A stretch of 64,000 bases of DNA, taken from Nansenia antarctica (taxonomy: Eukaryota; Chordata; Actinopteri; Argentiniformes; Microstomatidae). Location: NCBI GenBank assembly GCA_963989245.1, contig OZ022339.1, positions 90,057,142 to 90,121,141 of the forward strand, in the 5' to 3' direction. The position numbers and the translations under genes were made by a program. Of this stretch, positions 32,460-43,925 are shown in pieces. Each line of letters begins with the position of its first letter. Positions within the stretch are counted from its first letter, which is position 1. The notes beneath the pieces were generated by a model. The model searched no databases and was not told the origin of the DNA. It worked only from the letters and a program-made list of their open reading frames with translations.

Positions 32460-33582
32460 GATAGGACACATTAGGACAGGACACATTAGGACACATTAGG
32501 ACACATTAGTACACATTAGGATAGGACACATTAGGACACATTAGGATAGGACACATTAGGACACATTAGGATAGGACACATTAGGACACATTAGGACACA
32601 TTAGGATAGGACACATTAGGATAGGACACATTAGGATCGGACACATTAGGATAGGACACATTAGGACACATTAGGATAGGACACATTAGGACACATTAGG
32701 ATAGGACACATTAGGACACATTAGGATAGGACACATTAGGACACATTAGGATAGGACACATTAGGACACATTAGGACACATTAGGATAGGACACATTAGG
32801 ATAGGACACATTAGGATAGGACACATTAGGACACATTAGGATAGGACACATTAGGACACATTAGGATAGGACACATTAGGATAGGACACATTAGGACAGG
32901 ACACATTAAGATAGGACACATTAGGACACATTAGGATAGGACACATTAGGATAGGACACATTAGGATAGGACACATTAGGACACATTAGGACACATTAGG
33001 ACACATTAGGATAGGACACATTAGGATAGGACACATTAGGATAGGACACATTAGGATAGGACACATTAGGACACATTAGGATAGGACACATTAGGATAGG
33101 ACACATTAGGACACATTAGGACACATTAGGATAGGACACATTAGGACACATTAGGATAGGACACATTAGGACACATTAGGATAGGACACATTAGGACAGG
33201 ACACATTAGGATAGGACACATTAGGACACATTAGGACACATTAGGACAGGACACATTAGGATAGGACACATTAGGACACATTAGGACACATTAGGACACA
33301 TTAGGACAGGACACATTAGGATAGGACACATTAGGATAGGACACATTAGGACAGGACACATTCGGATAGGACACATTAGGATACATTCGGATAGGACACA
33401 TTAGGACACATTCGGATAGGACACATTAGGATAGGACACATTAGGACACATTAGGATAGGACACATTAGGATAGGACACATTAGGATAGGACACATTAGG
33501 ATAGGACACATTAGGACACATTAGGACACATTAGGATAGGACACATTAGGACAGGACACATTAGGATAGGACACATTTGGAT
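32460..33582. repeat. 10/15-bp minisatellite, right part
   Basis: Over 80 further units of ACACATTAGG(ATAGG), with sparse ATTCGGATAGG variants near 33360-33415. The order of long and short units is irregular. Confidence 0.97.
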
Positions 33583-33894
33583 TATTTATTTCTGTGACGG
33601 CTGTGATGAATCTCTCATAGATTCAGGTTATGTAATGATCTGTGAGGATGTGTGTCTAGCTGTGGGTTTATCCGTTCATGTGGAATAGGAACGCAGTAGG
33701 ACTTCATTCCGTGTGGAGTCGGTGATGAATGTGGTGAAGTGTGTAATTAGTTGTGTAATTAGTGGGCTTGCTTCAGGTAGTCCAACTATTGTTCTTGCTC
33801 ATGGTTATTTTACTTTCACTTATTATTGAGAGCAATGCCTCTGAACCACAGCCTTCTCTTTTGATACCTATTCAATGTTTTAACCTAGATACAA
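33583..33894. other. No gene recognised
   Basis: Unique-looking sequence. No motif recognised. Confidence 0.4.
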
Positions 33895-33939
33895 ACTTCA
33901 CTTTGTAACATGACGATCTATGGGAACAAAAAGACACAT

Positions 33940-34178
33940 CGCTAGTCAACTAACACAGCTTGTTTTGTGAGACTGCTACCAATGTAAAGTAGTGTTCTAG
34001 TTAACTAGGTAACAATGTAAAGTAGTGTTCTAGTTAACTAGGTAACAATGTAAAGTAGTGTTCTAGTTAACTAGGTAGCAGTGGGGATTGCTCACCCAAT
34101 CCATTATGTTGTATGGCTTGACTAGCGAGTTTGTGTTGGGATTCTCAACAACGTTGTTGAAAAGAAAAGTATTTTTTG
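33940..34178 (+). mobile_element. Inverted-repeat element with 33-bp core, short allele
   Basis: Matches the reverse complement of the longer element at 50631-51575: CTAACACAGCTTGTTTTGTG, then three 33-bp units (GTAAAGTAGTGTTCTAGTTA), then GTGGGGATTGCTCACCCAAT and TTCTCAACAACGTTGTTGA. The outer arm on the left is missing or diverged. Confidence 0.75.
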
Positions 34179-34359
34179 ATTGGTTGCCGACATGCGGACC
34201 AAATGATCAGACTGTGTCTCATATTCAGTGTAAAGAGCCGCCAGAGAGCCCATGTGTGATGTGTTCTACTGCCCCAGAGACCAGAGGGCAGAGTTACTGC
34301 CATCAGTCACGTCTCAATAGCCTCTTAATCTTTTATCCAGACCCAGTTAACCTTCTGGA

Positions 34360-34705
34360 CAAACCCTTTACTAACCCTAACCCAGTTAACCTTACTAACC
34401 CTAACCCAGTTAACCTTACTAACCCTAACCCAGTTAACCTTACTAACCCAGTTAACCTTACTAGCCCTAACCCAGTTAACCTTACTAGCCCTAACCCAGT
34501 TAACCTTACTAACCCTAACCCAGTTAACCTTACTAACCCTAACCCAGTTAACCTTACTAACCCTAACCCAGTTAACCTTACTAACCCTAACCCAGTTAAC
34601 CTTACTAACCCTAACCCAGTTAACCTTACTAACCCTAACCCAGTTAACCTTACTAACCCTAACCCAGTTAACCTTACTAACCCTAACCCAGTTAACCTTA
34701 TGGAC
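34360..34705. repeat. 24-bp minisatellite with CCCTAA hexamers
   Basis: About 13 copies of CCTAACCCAGTTAACCTTAC-type units. Each carries one telomere-like AACCCTAACCC. A GGACAAACCCTTTAC sequence brackets both ends. Confidence 0.97.
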
Positions 34706-34779
34706 AAACCCTTTACAACTCAATCAATCAGAGCACCAGGAATTAATTGTCCTGTGACACGATCCAAACAGTCCACACA

Positions 34780-35192
34780 GTCTAACCCCCTAACCCTAAC
34801 ACAGAGCTGGTTAGCTTTCCCTAACCCTAACACAGAGCTGGTTAGCTTTCCATAACCCCAACACAGAGCTGGTTAGCTTTCCCTAACCCTAACACAGAGC
34901 TGGTTAGCTTTCCCTAACCCTAACCCTAACCCTAACACAGAGCTGGTTAGCTTTCCCTAACCCTAACCCTAACACAGAGCTGGTTAGCTAACCCTAACCC
35001 AAACACAGAGCTGGTTAGCTTTCCCTAACCCTAACACAGAGCTGGTTAGCTTTCCCTAACCCTAACCCTAACACAGAGCTGGTTAGCTTTCCCTAACCCT
35101 AACACAGAGCTGGTTAGCTTTCCCTAACCCTAACCCTAACACAGAGCTGGTTAGCTTTCCCTAACCCTAACACAGAGCTGGTTAGCTGTTCA
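34780..35192. repeat. CACAGAGCTGGTTAGCTTTC minisatellite with CCCTAA hexamers
   Basis: Thirteen to fourteen copies of a unit of ACACAGAGCTGGTTAGCTTT plus one to four CCCTAA hexamers. The number of hexamers varies from unit to unit. Confidence 0.97.
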
Positions 35193-35424
35193 TCCCAGGG
35201 GATGACCTATAACCACACATCTCACCATCATTGTAATAGATGTTAACACCTTGTGTGTGTTCTTGTGTACTGTATGCTCTTTGTAGGTTTCTTGGTGTGT
35301 TGTTTTTGTATACTCTTCTCTTTTTTGTTCTTTGTCTACCAGTGAGGACCACGTTGGAAACAAGTGTCTCAGTATTTTTATGCGCTATCCTCTGGGATGT
35401 ATGTTATCTGTCAATCAATCAACC
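35193..35424 (+). other. Possible LINE 3'UTR
   Basis: 35340-35424 contains GAGGACCACGTTGGAAACAA and GGGATGTATGTTATCTGTCA, ending in TCAATCAATCAA, like 3' ends of some fish LINEs. Identification from memory, weak. Confidence 0.35.
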
Positions 35425-35502
35425 TTGTTTACATTTACATGTTTGGCATTTAGCAGAGGTCTTATTCCAAAGTGACTTACAATCGATACATTTGACTAAG
35501 CA
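35425..35502 (-). mobile_element. SINE 3'-tail fragment
   Basis: On the minus strand this reads TTGTAAGTCACTTTGGAATA and CCTCTGCTAAATGCC, the common fish SINE tail module also seen at 32300-32335. Confidence 0.7.
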
Positions 35503-35604
35503 AGTGAATCATCAATCCACCAGTCGTAGCGGGAAGAGTAATCTAGCTCAGGCCAGGGGCCATTGGCATTCTCAGTGATAGAAGAAGAAAGATGTTTTGT
35601 GTGT

Positions 35605-35634
35605 ATACAGTATATATATATATATATATACACA

Positions 35635-35682
<48 letters not shown>
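35605..35682. repeat. (TA)n microsatellite
   Basis: Two TA runs separated by CACAG. Flanking ACAGTATATA is repeated. Confidence 0.98.
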
Positions 35683-35684
<2 letters not shown>

Positions 35685-36179
35685 ATGGTGGTATACGAGG
35701 GAGTGATGAGCATCTGTTCTTAGAGCATCTGGTGTTCATTTAGGTTCAGACAGCTGACTGAGGCAGTTTCTATTTAAGGTCACCCTTCCTCTTCCTCACC
35801 CTTCCTCTTCCTCACCCTTCCTCTTGGTCCAGGATGCCGTGGGCTGTGGATTCATGCATTTCATTAACTCTTCATACTTGAGAAACACAGTTGATTTGGT
35901 TTCCTGATTAAGTCCAGATGTTTCTGAATGGAATGTGAGTAACGGAGGTGTGAAGTTAGTTATTGTCTGGGGAGCTGTAGAGAGACACAGTTAGGCTGCT
36001 TCCAGTTAGACAAGTTCCTGTGCTCCCCCCTATGGTGCCTGTGGGTTATTAGAAACACATTATCCAATGACTGCTCTATTGTTCTGAATCAGTAGGGAAT
36101 CTGCAACGCTAGATGACTAATTGAAATGTGAAAACCATATAGGCCCAATCCCAATCCATTTTAGCACTAGCATTAGGCT
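35683..36179. other. No gene recognised
   Basis: Unique-looking sequence with three copies of a CACCCTTCCTCTTCCT unit at 35783-35825. Confidence 0.45.
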
Positions 36180-37310
36180 ACATGGTTTGTAGGAGATGCA
36201 GGACTTGACCGGAAGCCAGTGGAGGTGGATGAGGGTGGGGGTGATGTGCTGCCAGGGCTTGGTGTGCGTGAGAACCCTGGCAGCTGAGTTTCGGACATAC
36301 TGGAGCCTGTCCAGGGCTTTGTTTGTTTGTTTGTTTGTTTGTTTTCAAAACAGGACAACATTGCATTAGTCCAGACAGGAGGTGGACAAGGGTTAGGGTT
36401 AACAGACTCTGAGAGACAGTTGGAGTCTGGCGATGTTCCTTAGGTGGAAGAAGGCAGATTTGGTGGCGGACTTGATGTGGGATTGGAAGGAGAGGGTGGA
36501 GTCAAAGATGACACCCAGGTTGTGGACTTTGGGAGATGGAGCAGCCGTCAACCTCCAGGATGAAGTCGCCAACCTTCCGGAGCAGTGCCTTGGGTGCCAC
36601 AACCATGAGCTCTGTTTTCTTACTGTTGAGTTTGAGAAGGTTAGATGTCATCGAGGTTTTTATTTCGTGCAGGCAGTTGACAAGAGACTGATGGGGGAGC
36701 TGAGAGGATGGAGTAGAGCTGAGATAGATTTGGGTGTCATCAGCGTAGCAGTGGAAGTTGAGGCCGTGATGGTGGATGATCTGGCCGAGGGGGAGCATGT
36801 AGATGGTGAAGAGGAGGGGTCCAAGCACAGAGCCTTGAGGCACGCCTTGGTCGACTGGGGCTGCGGCGGAACTGGAGCCATTTATAGTAACAAACTGTTC
36901 CCTGTTGGAGAGGCAGGACGGGTACCAGGAGAGGGCTGTACCGGTGAGGCCTAGGAGGGCGGAGAGGCGGTTGAGGAGGATGGTGAGGGAGACAGTGTGG
37001 AAGGCTGCAGAGAGGTCCAGGAGGATGAGGATGTTGGGGAGGAGGGGGGGAGGGGAGGGGAGAGGAGAGGAGAGGAGAGGAGAGGAGAGGAGAGGAGAGG
37101 AGAGGAGGATGGTGTGGGAGACAGTGTGGAAGGCAGCAGAGGTCCAGGAGTATGAGGATGCTGAAGCCACCAGAGTCAGCAGTGATGAGGAGATGGTTGA
37201 TGGTCTTGATGAGGGCGGTCTCCGTGCTGTGGTGTGATCTGAAGCCAGATCAGAGGGGCTCATAGAGCTCATGGTTGGACGTGCTGATGGAGTTGGCCGG
37301 CGGCGGCTCT
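36180..37310 (-). pseudogene. LINE L2-like reverse transcriptase relic with internal duplication
   Basis: The minus frame (37272 to 36502) shows ILILLDLSAAFHTVS, GVPQGSVLGPLLFTIY, CYADDTQIYLS and KLNSKKTELMVV: RT domains in order, with the YADD catalytic motif. After a frame change, VHNLGVIFDSTLSFQSHIK follows. The LDLSAAFHTVS segment is present twice (about 36985-37035 and 37115-37165) around a GGAGA expansion at 37040-37107. A (TTTG)6 tract at 36320-36344 interrupts the 3' part. It is not functional, being truncated, frameshifted and duplicated. Confidence 0.85.
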
Positions 37311-37329
37311 TTTCAGAGTTTTACTGAGG

Positions 37330-37395
37330 TTTTCAAGAGGCGAGCTGCAGAGTACTTAGACAAGCTGCAGAGTACTTAGACAAGCTGCAGAGTGG
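37330..37395. repeat. ACAAGCTGCAGAGTACTTAG short array
   Basis: Three copies of the 20-bp unit, the last leading into GTTAGGGTTAG. Confidence 0.9.
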
Positions 37396-37464
37396 TTAGG
37401 GTTAGTCCACGTGTTAGTCCACGTGTCAAACTGGACAGTTTTTCCCTAAAGCCTTTAAAAAGAA

Positions 37465-37742
37465 TGTTATGTTTAGTGTCATCCTAAGTACTTGGGTATT
37501 TGGGTGGATGACAGGCTCTCTTTTAGAGTGCATATTAATAACCTAGTAAAGAGACTGAAGGGTAGGCTGGGGTTTTATTATTGAAATAAGGCCGGCCTCA
37601 ATTTAGCTTCCTGGACTTCATCACGCCTAAGGAGACGGCATCACTGGTACATCTTTATTTACAAAGCCACACTGGGAAAACTCCCTTCATATCTGTGGTA
37701 ATCTCATGTCACCAACAGCTGTTTCTGCTCCACTAGATGGTT
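37465..37742 (+). pseudogene. LINE RT C-terminal region relic
   Basis: 37489-37620 reads KYLGIWVDDRLSFRVHINNL and VKRLKGRLGFYY followed by an in-frame TGA. 37635-37700 then reads RRHHWYIFIYKATLGKLPSYL. Both blocks are typical of the region after the RT palm in fish LINEs, but the part between them is deleted. The matching 3' tail is at 38640-38825, beyond two minisatellites. Confidence 0.75.
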
Positions 37743-38192
37743 GCTCTACTGGGGACCCAGTCTGCTCCACTAGATGGTTGCTCTACATAGATGGCTGCTC
37801 TATCTAGATGGCTGCTCTACCTAGATGGCTGCTCTACCTAGATGGTTGCTCTACCTAGATGGTTGCACTACCTAGATGGCTGCTCTACCTAGATGGCTGC
37901 TACCTAGATGGCTGCTCTACCTAGATGGTTGCTCTACCTAGATGGCTGCTCTACCTATATCGTTTCTCTACATAGATGGCTGCTCTACCTAGATGGCTTC
38001 TCTACCTAGATGGCTGCTCTACCTAGATGGTTGCTCTACCTAGATGGCTGCTCTACCTAGATGGCTGCTCTACCTAGATGGCTGCTCTACCTAGATGGCT
38101 TCTCTACCTAGATGGCTGCTCTACTTAGATGGCTGCTCTACATAGATGGCTGCTCTACCTAGATGGCTTCTCTACCTAGATGGTTGCTCTCT
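37743..38192. repeat. 17-bp minisatellite (TAGATGGCTGCTCTACC)
   Basis: About 26 copies, with GGTTGCTCT and GGCTTCTCT variants. The first unit (ACTAGATGGTTGCTCTACT) adjoins the LINE relic, so the array may have started in LINE sequence. Confidence 0.96.
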
Positions 38193-38618
38193 GAACACAC
38201 TACATGTTTATAACCTCATCTCCAGAACACACTACATGTTTATAACCATCTCTCTGAACACTCTACATGTTTATAACCATCTCTCTGAACACTCTACATG
38301 TTTATAATCATCTGCTGAACACTCTACATGTTTATAACCATCTCCCTGAACACACTACATGTTTATAACCATCTCTCTGAACACACTACATGTTTATAAC
38401 CATCTCTCTGAACACACTACATGTTTATAATCATCTCCTGAACACACTACATGTTTATAACCATCTCTCTGAACACTCTACATGTTTATAATCATCTCCT
38501 GAACACACTACATGTTTATAATCATCTCCTGAACACACTACATGTTTATAATCATCTCCTGAACACACTACATGTTTATAATCATCTCCTGAACACACTA
38601 CATGTTTATAATCATCTC
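38193..38618. repeat. 29-31-bp minisatellite (CACTACATGTTTATAACCAT)
   Basis: About 14 copies of a unit with ACACACTACATGTTTATAA and CCATCTCTCTGA. The right half consists of the shorter ATCATCTCCTGA type. Confidence 0.96.
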
Positions 38619-38634
38619 CCTGATTAAGAAATGT

Positions 38635-38828
38635 GGAGCAGAAGAATGCAATTGCTATTCCTAAGATGAATTTAGTAATATTCATCTGTTGTCCCTTGTC
38701 TATTTTTATTGTGCTTTATTCTCCAATTTTCTAACCTGGTACTGGTGTGCTGTCTTGGCCAGGTCTCCCTCGAAAAAGAGATTTTAATCTCAAGGGACCT
38801 CCTGGTTAAATAAAGGTTAAAAAAATAG
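38635..38828 (+). mobile_element. LINE 3' end
   Basis: CTTGGCCAGGTCTCCCTCGA, AAAAGAGATTTTAATCTCAA and CCTGGTTAAATAAAGGTTAA form the well-known 3' terminus of several fish LINEs. Orientation and order fit the ORF relic at 37465-37742. Confidence 0.75.
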
Positions 38829-39438
38829 TTTTAGCTGCCTGGAGTTACGCAAATGACAGGTCCCAGTATGGTCAGTCTCTTGACGTCTCTTGACGACAGA
38901 CTCTAAGCACTCGGCTCACTCAACCCTGAGCAGCCAATCACTGACAGGTCGTACACCAATCACGTATCACAAGCGAGCGCACCTGTTTTTAAATGTAAAA
39001 CTTCAAACAAGCTTTTTTTTCGAGATGTCTGTTGGACATCACTAGTGCTTACTTCTAACTAACTAGCTAGCTTCATGCCTAGCTTCATGTTAACTAGCTG
39101 CCTAGCTTCATGTTGTGACCTCGTCAACCTCCATCAGTATGGGATAGTCTGGACACAGCAGACTCAGTTCTGACCCAATAAAGGGTAGAGGACCGATAAT
39201 GAAATGGACTCGGATTTCCCTTTCATATTCCCTCTCTCCAGCCCTCTCAATTGATGCTGAACTTCCTTCACTCTCCATTGAGATTCCCCGGTCAGGAGAA
39301 ATATACAGAGAATGTAGATAATGAGATCCCTTCGTTGATCCTCTATCTCCCAGAGCTCCTGGGCTTATCTGCAAGGTCATGGTTGGTTCTCTACACTGAC
39401 GCTGGCAGGAACTCATCTGTGTCTAAGCTCCTTCTTCC
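38829..39438. other. No gene recognised
   Basis: Unique-looking sequence with small ACTAGCTAGCTTCATG repeats (39060-39112). No protein domain seen in the ~100-codon ORFs. Confidence 0.45.
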
Positions 39439-39503
39439 TTCAGAATCAGAATCAGAAGACTTTATTGCCATGACATGTAAACATGTTAGGAATTTCTCCA
39501 TGC
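39439..39503 (-). mobile_element. LINE 3'-end fragment
   Basis: On the minus strand, CATGGCAATAAAGTCTTCTG followed by ATTCTGATTCTG is a typical fish LINE terminus with a short tandem tail. Confidence 0.6.
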
Positions 39504-39509
39504 ACAGGG

Positions 39510-40166
39510 TGTCTAACTGCAGCACAGAAGGGTGTCTAACTGCAGCAGGGTGTCTAACTGCAGCACAGCAGGGTGTCTAACAGCAGCAGGGTGTCTAACT
39601 GCAGCAGGGTGTCTAACTGCAGCACAGCAGAGTGTCTAACTGCAGCAGGGTGTCTAACTGCAGCAGCAGGGTGTCTAACTGCAGCAGAGTGTCTAACTGC
39701 AGCAGGGTGTCTAACTGCAGCAGAGTGTCTAACTGCAGCAGGGTGTCTAACTGCAGCAGAGTGTCTAACTGCAGCAAGGTGTCTAACTGCAGCAGGGTGT
39801 CTAACTGCAGCACAGCAGAGTGTCTAACTGCAGCAGGGTGTCTAACTGCAGCACAGCAGAGTGTCTAACTGCAGCAGGGTGTCTAACTGCAGCAGCAGGG
39901 TGTCTAACTGCAGCAGCAGGGTGTCTAACTGCAGCAGGGTGTCTAACTGCAGCACAGCAGAGTGTCTAATTGCAGCAGGGTGTCTAACTGCAGCACAGCA
40001 GAGTGTCTAACTGCAGCAGGGTGTCTAACTGCAGCACAGCAGAGTGTCTAATTGCAGCAGGGTGTCTAACTGCAGCAGGGTGTCTAACTGCAGCAGCAGG
40101 GTGTCTAACTGCAGCAGCAGGGTGTCTAACTGCAGCAGCAGGGTGTCTAACTGCAGCAGCAGGGTT
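39510..40166. repeat. 18-bp minisatellite (TGTCTAACTGCAGCAGGG)
   Basis: About 36 copies with 23-bp (CACAGCAG) and 21-bp (CAGCAGCAG) variants. The sequence is continuously open in several frames (LTAAGC, VSNCSR), an artefact. Confidence 0.97.
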
Positions 40167-40440
40167 AGGTGTGTCGACGTTCTGGTGGGAAAGTAAGAAA
40201 AGACTCTCACTGACTCTTTCTATTTTAGTTTTCCTGTTCCCATATGACTTCTCCTCTTACTCGGACAAAGGAAGGAGGGGGGGGGGGGCGGGCTAAATCT
40301 GAGGGGTCACGCTTGAAGTCACAGAGGGGGGTGGGTCACAGAGGGGGGTGGGAGAGAGACTCGACCCACCCTTGTGTGAAAAGCCCCTCCCAACCACTAC
40401 TAGGAAAATGTCCACTAAATTTAATTAGTTTTGAACACAC
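40167..40440. other. No gene recognised
   Basis: Unique-looking sequence with G-rich GGGTGGG(T/A)CACAGAGG duplication near 40320-40350. Confidence 0.4.
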
Positions 40441-40860
40441 TTTTTTAACCTTTTTTTCTTGGCCAAGTAGGCCCAGGGTTACTGGGAGCCAGTGAAAGGT
40501 GCAGGGGGGGGGGGGGGTTACTGGGAGCCAGTGAAAGGTGCAGGGGGGGGTTACACATCATCTGGTAAGAGCGATAGGCAAGGTAGGACCCAAACCAGGA
40601 GAGAGCAGAGCCAGAGATGCCCAGTTCTGGATGGAGGGAAGGATCTGGTGGTTGGCTGTGTGGAAGGCAGCAGACAGGTCCAGGAGGATAAGGAGTAGTA
40701 GGAGGAGAGGAGAGGGAGGAAGCTGGAGTAGTAGAGGGCCTTGGTGACAGCAAGGAGACCAGTCTCAGTAGAGTCTGACAGCAAGGAGAGCAGTCTCAGT
40801 AGAGTCTGACAGCAAGGAGAGCTGTCTCAGTAGAGTCTGAGAGAACATTCGAAGGGAAAC
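40441..40860 (-). pseudogene. LINE (L2-like) RT fragment with small tandem repeats
   Basis: Minus-strand pieces read DSTETALLAV, then SWTCLLPSTQP, then LGISGSALSWFGSYLAYRS, the N-terminal part of the RT palm in L2-like elements, in shifted frames. A 31-bp unit containing GACAGCAAGGAGAGCAGTCT is tandemly triplicated at 40745-40838 within the coding part. A 35-bp G-rich unit is duplicated at 40478-40552. Confidence 0.7.
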
Positions 40861-41499
40861 TCTGGTCGTTTCCATTGAACTGGTTTTGGATTCCTTGTTT
40901 TGTGGGGAACTCTGGGATATGTAGTTTTTAATTGTATTCCCCCGGGAACCGTGTGTGTTTTTTCGCCGTACTGCCACACACACAAATCCTCAGAAAACCA
41001 CCAATGATTTCCTGACCCATGAAACATCAACAGAACTGTTTGTACAGTTGTATAATAATAGTAATGTACGGTCGTCACAAAACCCCACAGCACACCTGGA
41101 CTTGCCTCACGGCACAGCGTACCTGGACTCACCGTCTGGCAACCTCTGTTCTCGGGGGGACGGCGCCTGACTAACAGGTCTGTTCAGAGGAGACAGCCTC
41201 TGTCCTGCCTTGGTGGGCTGTTTCCCAGCTCCTCTCAGCTGATACTGGGCCCTCCGAAAAAGGGAATGTCACACATTGAACTGGCTCCTAACATGACCCC
41301 ATTCAATGTCCCTCTATTTTCTGGCCACCAAAGCTCAGCATAGCTTAGCCTCAGTCTTTCTCTCTCTGTGTCCCGTTTGGCCTCTTGAATGATAACTTGA
41401 ATGCTATTGTATAGAGCATGAAAGAGGCAAGGAATTCCTATTGACGCAGAGCAGGAAGGGTTGACAAAAGAGATCAGCAGTCCAAGAGTTGTAGGATAG
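40861..41499. other. No gene recognised
   Basis: Unique-looking sequence. ORFs of 70-100 codons have no domain I recognise. Confidence 0.45.
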
Positions 41500-41803
41500 C
41501 CGGGGTTAGGGTTAGGGCTGGGGTTAGGGTTCGGGCTGGGGTGTGAAAGGAACGTAGCTGGGGTTAGGGTTCGGGCTGGGGTGTGAAAGGAACATAGCTG
41601 GGGTTAGGGTTAGGGCTGGGGTGTGAAAGGAACCTAGCTGGGGTTAGGGTTAGGGCTGGGGTGTGAAAGGACCATAGCTGGGGTTAGGGCTGGGGTTAGG
41701 GTTAGGGCTGGGGTGTGAAAGGACCATAGCTGGGGTTAGGGCTGGGGTGTGAAAGGACCATAGCTGGGGTTAGGGTTAGGGCTGGGGTGTGAAAGGAACA
41801 TTT
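41500..41803. repeat. 40-bp minisatellite with TTAGGG hexamers
   Basis: About seven copies of a unit of AGCTGGGGTTAGGGTTAGGG plus CTGGGGTGTGAAAGGAACAT, with hexamer-number variation. Confidence 0.96.
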
Positions 41804-42049
41804 TAGCATTCTGGTAGAAAGGATAGACAGAAAAGCTGTTGAAAGTATAGCGCACACTTCATCTGTAAGAATAAAACACTCACCTTCCTCTTTGAAAATG
41901 TCTTTAACTTTCTCTTAAAACATTAATGAATGACTTCTGTACTAGTAATGTAATGGACCACAACGCCAGACTGATTTAATACCTAGAACATTGATACAGT
42001 ACTTACTGAACTCTTGTAAGTAGGTGGAAGTAAATCTACATCCAGAGGA
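41804..42049. other. No gene recognised
   Basis: Unique spacer between two minisatellites. Confidence 0.4.
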
Positions 42050-42334
42050 AGGAGGGCAGAGGCCTTTAGTGGAAGGAGGAGGACAGAGGCCTTTAGAGGA
42101 AGGAGGACAGAGGCCTTTAGAGGAAGGAGGAGGACAGAGGCCTTTAGAGGAAGGAGGAGGACAGAGGCCTTTAGAGGAAGGAGGACAGAGGCCTTTAGAG
42201 GAAGGAGGACAGAGGCCTTTAGAGGAGGGAGAGCGGAGGCCTTTAGAGGAAGGAGGACAGAGGCCTTTAGAGGAAGGAGGGCAGAGGCCTTTAGAGGAAG
42301 GAGGACAGAGGCCTTTAGAGGAGGCAGAGGCGTT
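42050..42334. repeat. 24/27-bp minisatellite (GAGGCCTTTAGAGGAAGGAG)
   Basis: Twelve copies of GGCCTTTAGAGGAAGGAGGA plus CAGA, with an extra GAG in some units. Purine-rich on the + strand. Confidence 0.97.
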
Positions 42335-43374
42335 CAACCTTCTAACAACATCAGGCTCAACCGTTGAGTTAGTGAGTGAGTTGTCTGACTGCTGCCTCAC
42401 ACTGATCCTCTCTGTCACCCAGGCGATGGGTAATTCAGTATACCTAATATAATATGTATATCTGTATATCTGTATCTACATCTACATATCTACAATCAGG
42501 ATCAGTAGCTGTTAGGTCACAACAGGCATGAAGACTCCAGCTGCTCAGAGCTCGGAGCCGTTCCTCCCCAGCTCTTCTTCTTCTCTGGCGGCTCGGCACG
42601 TAAACATAAACATGATGTACAGAGTCTGTTCCCTTCCTTGGTAATTTCCTCCTGCCTCCTCTACCCCACTCTGCTGCTCAACAACCTCGTAGGGAGTGTG
42701 GAGGATGACATAGGGAGTGTGGAGGATGACATAGGGAGTGTGGAGGATGGGATTTGATGGAATTAACTATCCTGGGAGAGAAAACATTTTTAAAGAAATG
42801 AAAGCCGCGGAAAGAGAAATGCGGGACCGACATGTGATATGGAGATGATGTTTTATTACCCTTTTATGTGCTCCTGCATGCAGTGTTGTTTGTATTACAT
42901 AATGTATAGCATGGCGTAATTGAATTGGGGTCTTACAAGTGCCTTCACATCGCCTTTAACTGTAGCAGCTACACACCTTTAACTGTAGCAGCAGACAGGT
43001 GAGCAGCAGACAGGTCTGTGGACTTAAACCACAGGAACTCCGACAGGATCGGAGCATTGTTGGGGCTCGCTGGCGGTTGTGTAATGGTTAGGGTAACGGT
43101 GACATCACAGCATTCCTTTTTGTTATGGCAATACTTTCCTGCTCTGTGTTTGCAGTTCCAAGTGATTTTCAGTGTTTCCTGACATCATCTGACTCTATGT
43201 GGAAACTATGCACACAGCTAGTCCACTAAAACCTTCCTCTTCAAATTAAGAAGCCTGAAAAAGCAAGACAAGTCTTTACAGTTTTAATGAATATCCCATA
43301 ACGTACAAAAGAGGAACACTTTTATGTGATGGCCTTATTTTCCTGGACAGTCTTGGGTTTCTCCTGCAGACAGA
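42335..43374. other. No gene recognised; small repeats
   Basis: Contains a TCTGTATATCTGTATC patch (42455-42495) and three copies of AGGGAGTGTGGAGGATGACA (42690-42750). The rest is unique-looking with no recognisable exon. Confidence 0.45.
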
Positions 43375-43632
43375 CTAGAAACAGAGCAGCTAGCTTAGCT
43401 TAGACTATGAACAGAGCAGCTAGCCTAGCTTAGACTAGAAACAGAGCAGCTAGCCTAGCTTAGACTATGAACAGAGCAGCTAGCCTAGCTTAGACTATGA
43501 ACAGAGCAGCTAGCCTAGCTTAGACTATGAACAGAGCAGCTAGCCTAGCTTAGACTAGAAACAGAGCAGCTAGCCTAGCTTAGACTAGAAACAGAGCAGC
43601 TAGCCTAGCTTAGACTAGAAACAGAGCAGCTT
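43375..43632. repeat. 30-bp minisatellite (CAGAGCAGCTAGCCTAGCTT)
   Basis: Nine copies of a unit with ACAGAGCAGCTAGCCTAGCT and TAGACTATGA or TAGACTAGAA. Confidence 0.97.
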
Positions 43633-43925
43633 AGCTTGTGTTTTACTCTCAGTGCTGCAAGAACATTCAACATGATGTTTTTTCTGCATCTCAACATGAA
43701 AGAGAATTTTAGATGTTGTTTAATATTCATTATTGAATACTTTGCCATCCTGGCATTTAAGTTTTTTACACTTTCAAATTTGCACCTTCGGACACATTCA
43801 GATTATGTAACGTCAAACTCTTCTGTTCTTAACTCCTCCGTGAACTCCATTAAAACCATTAAAAGCATAACAGCATAACAGCACACTTGTCAGACATCTA
43901 ACCCTCTTGCCGAGAACCTCTAAAA
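43633..43925. other. No gene recognised
   Basis: An 80-codon ORF (43636-43878) lies here. It has no domain I recognise. Confidence 0.4.

Noticed and set aside
36433..36954. 173-codon plus-strand ORF
   Set aside because: Antisense shadow of the L2-like RT, which carries the recognisable motifs on the minus strand.
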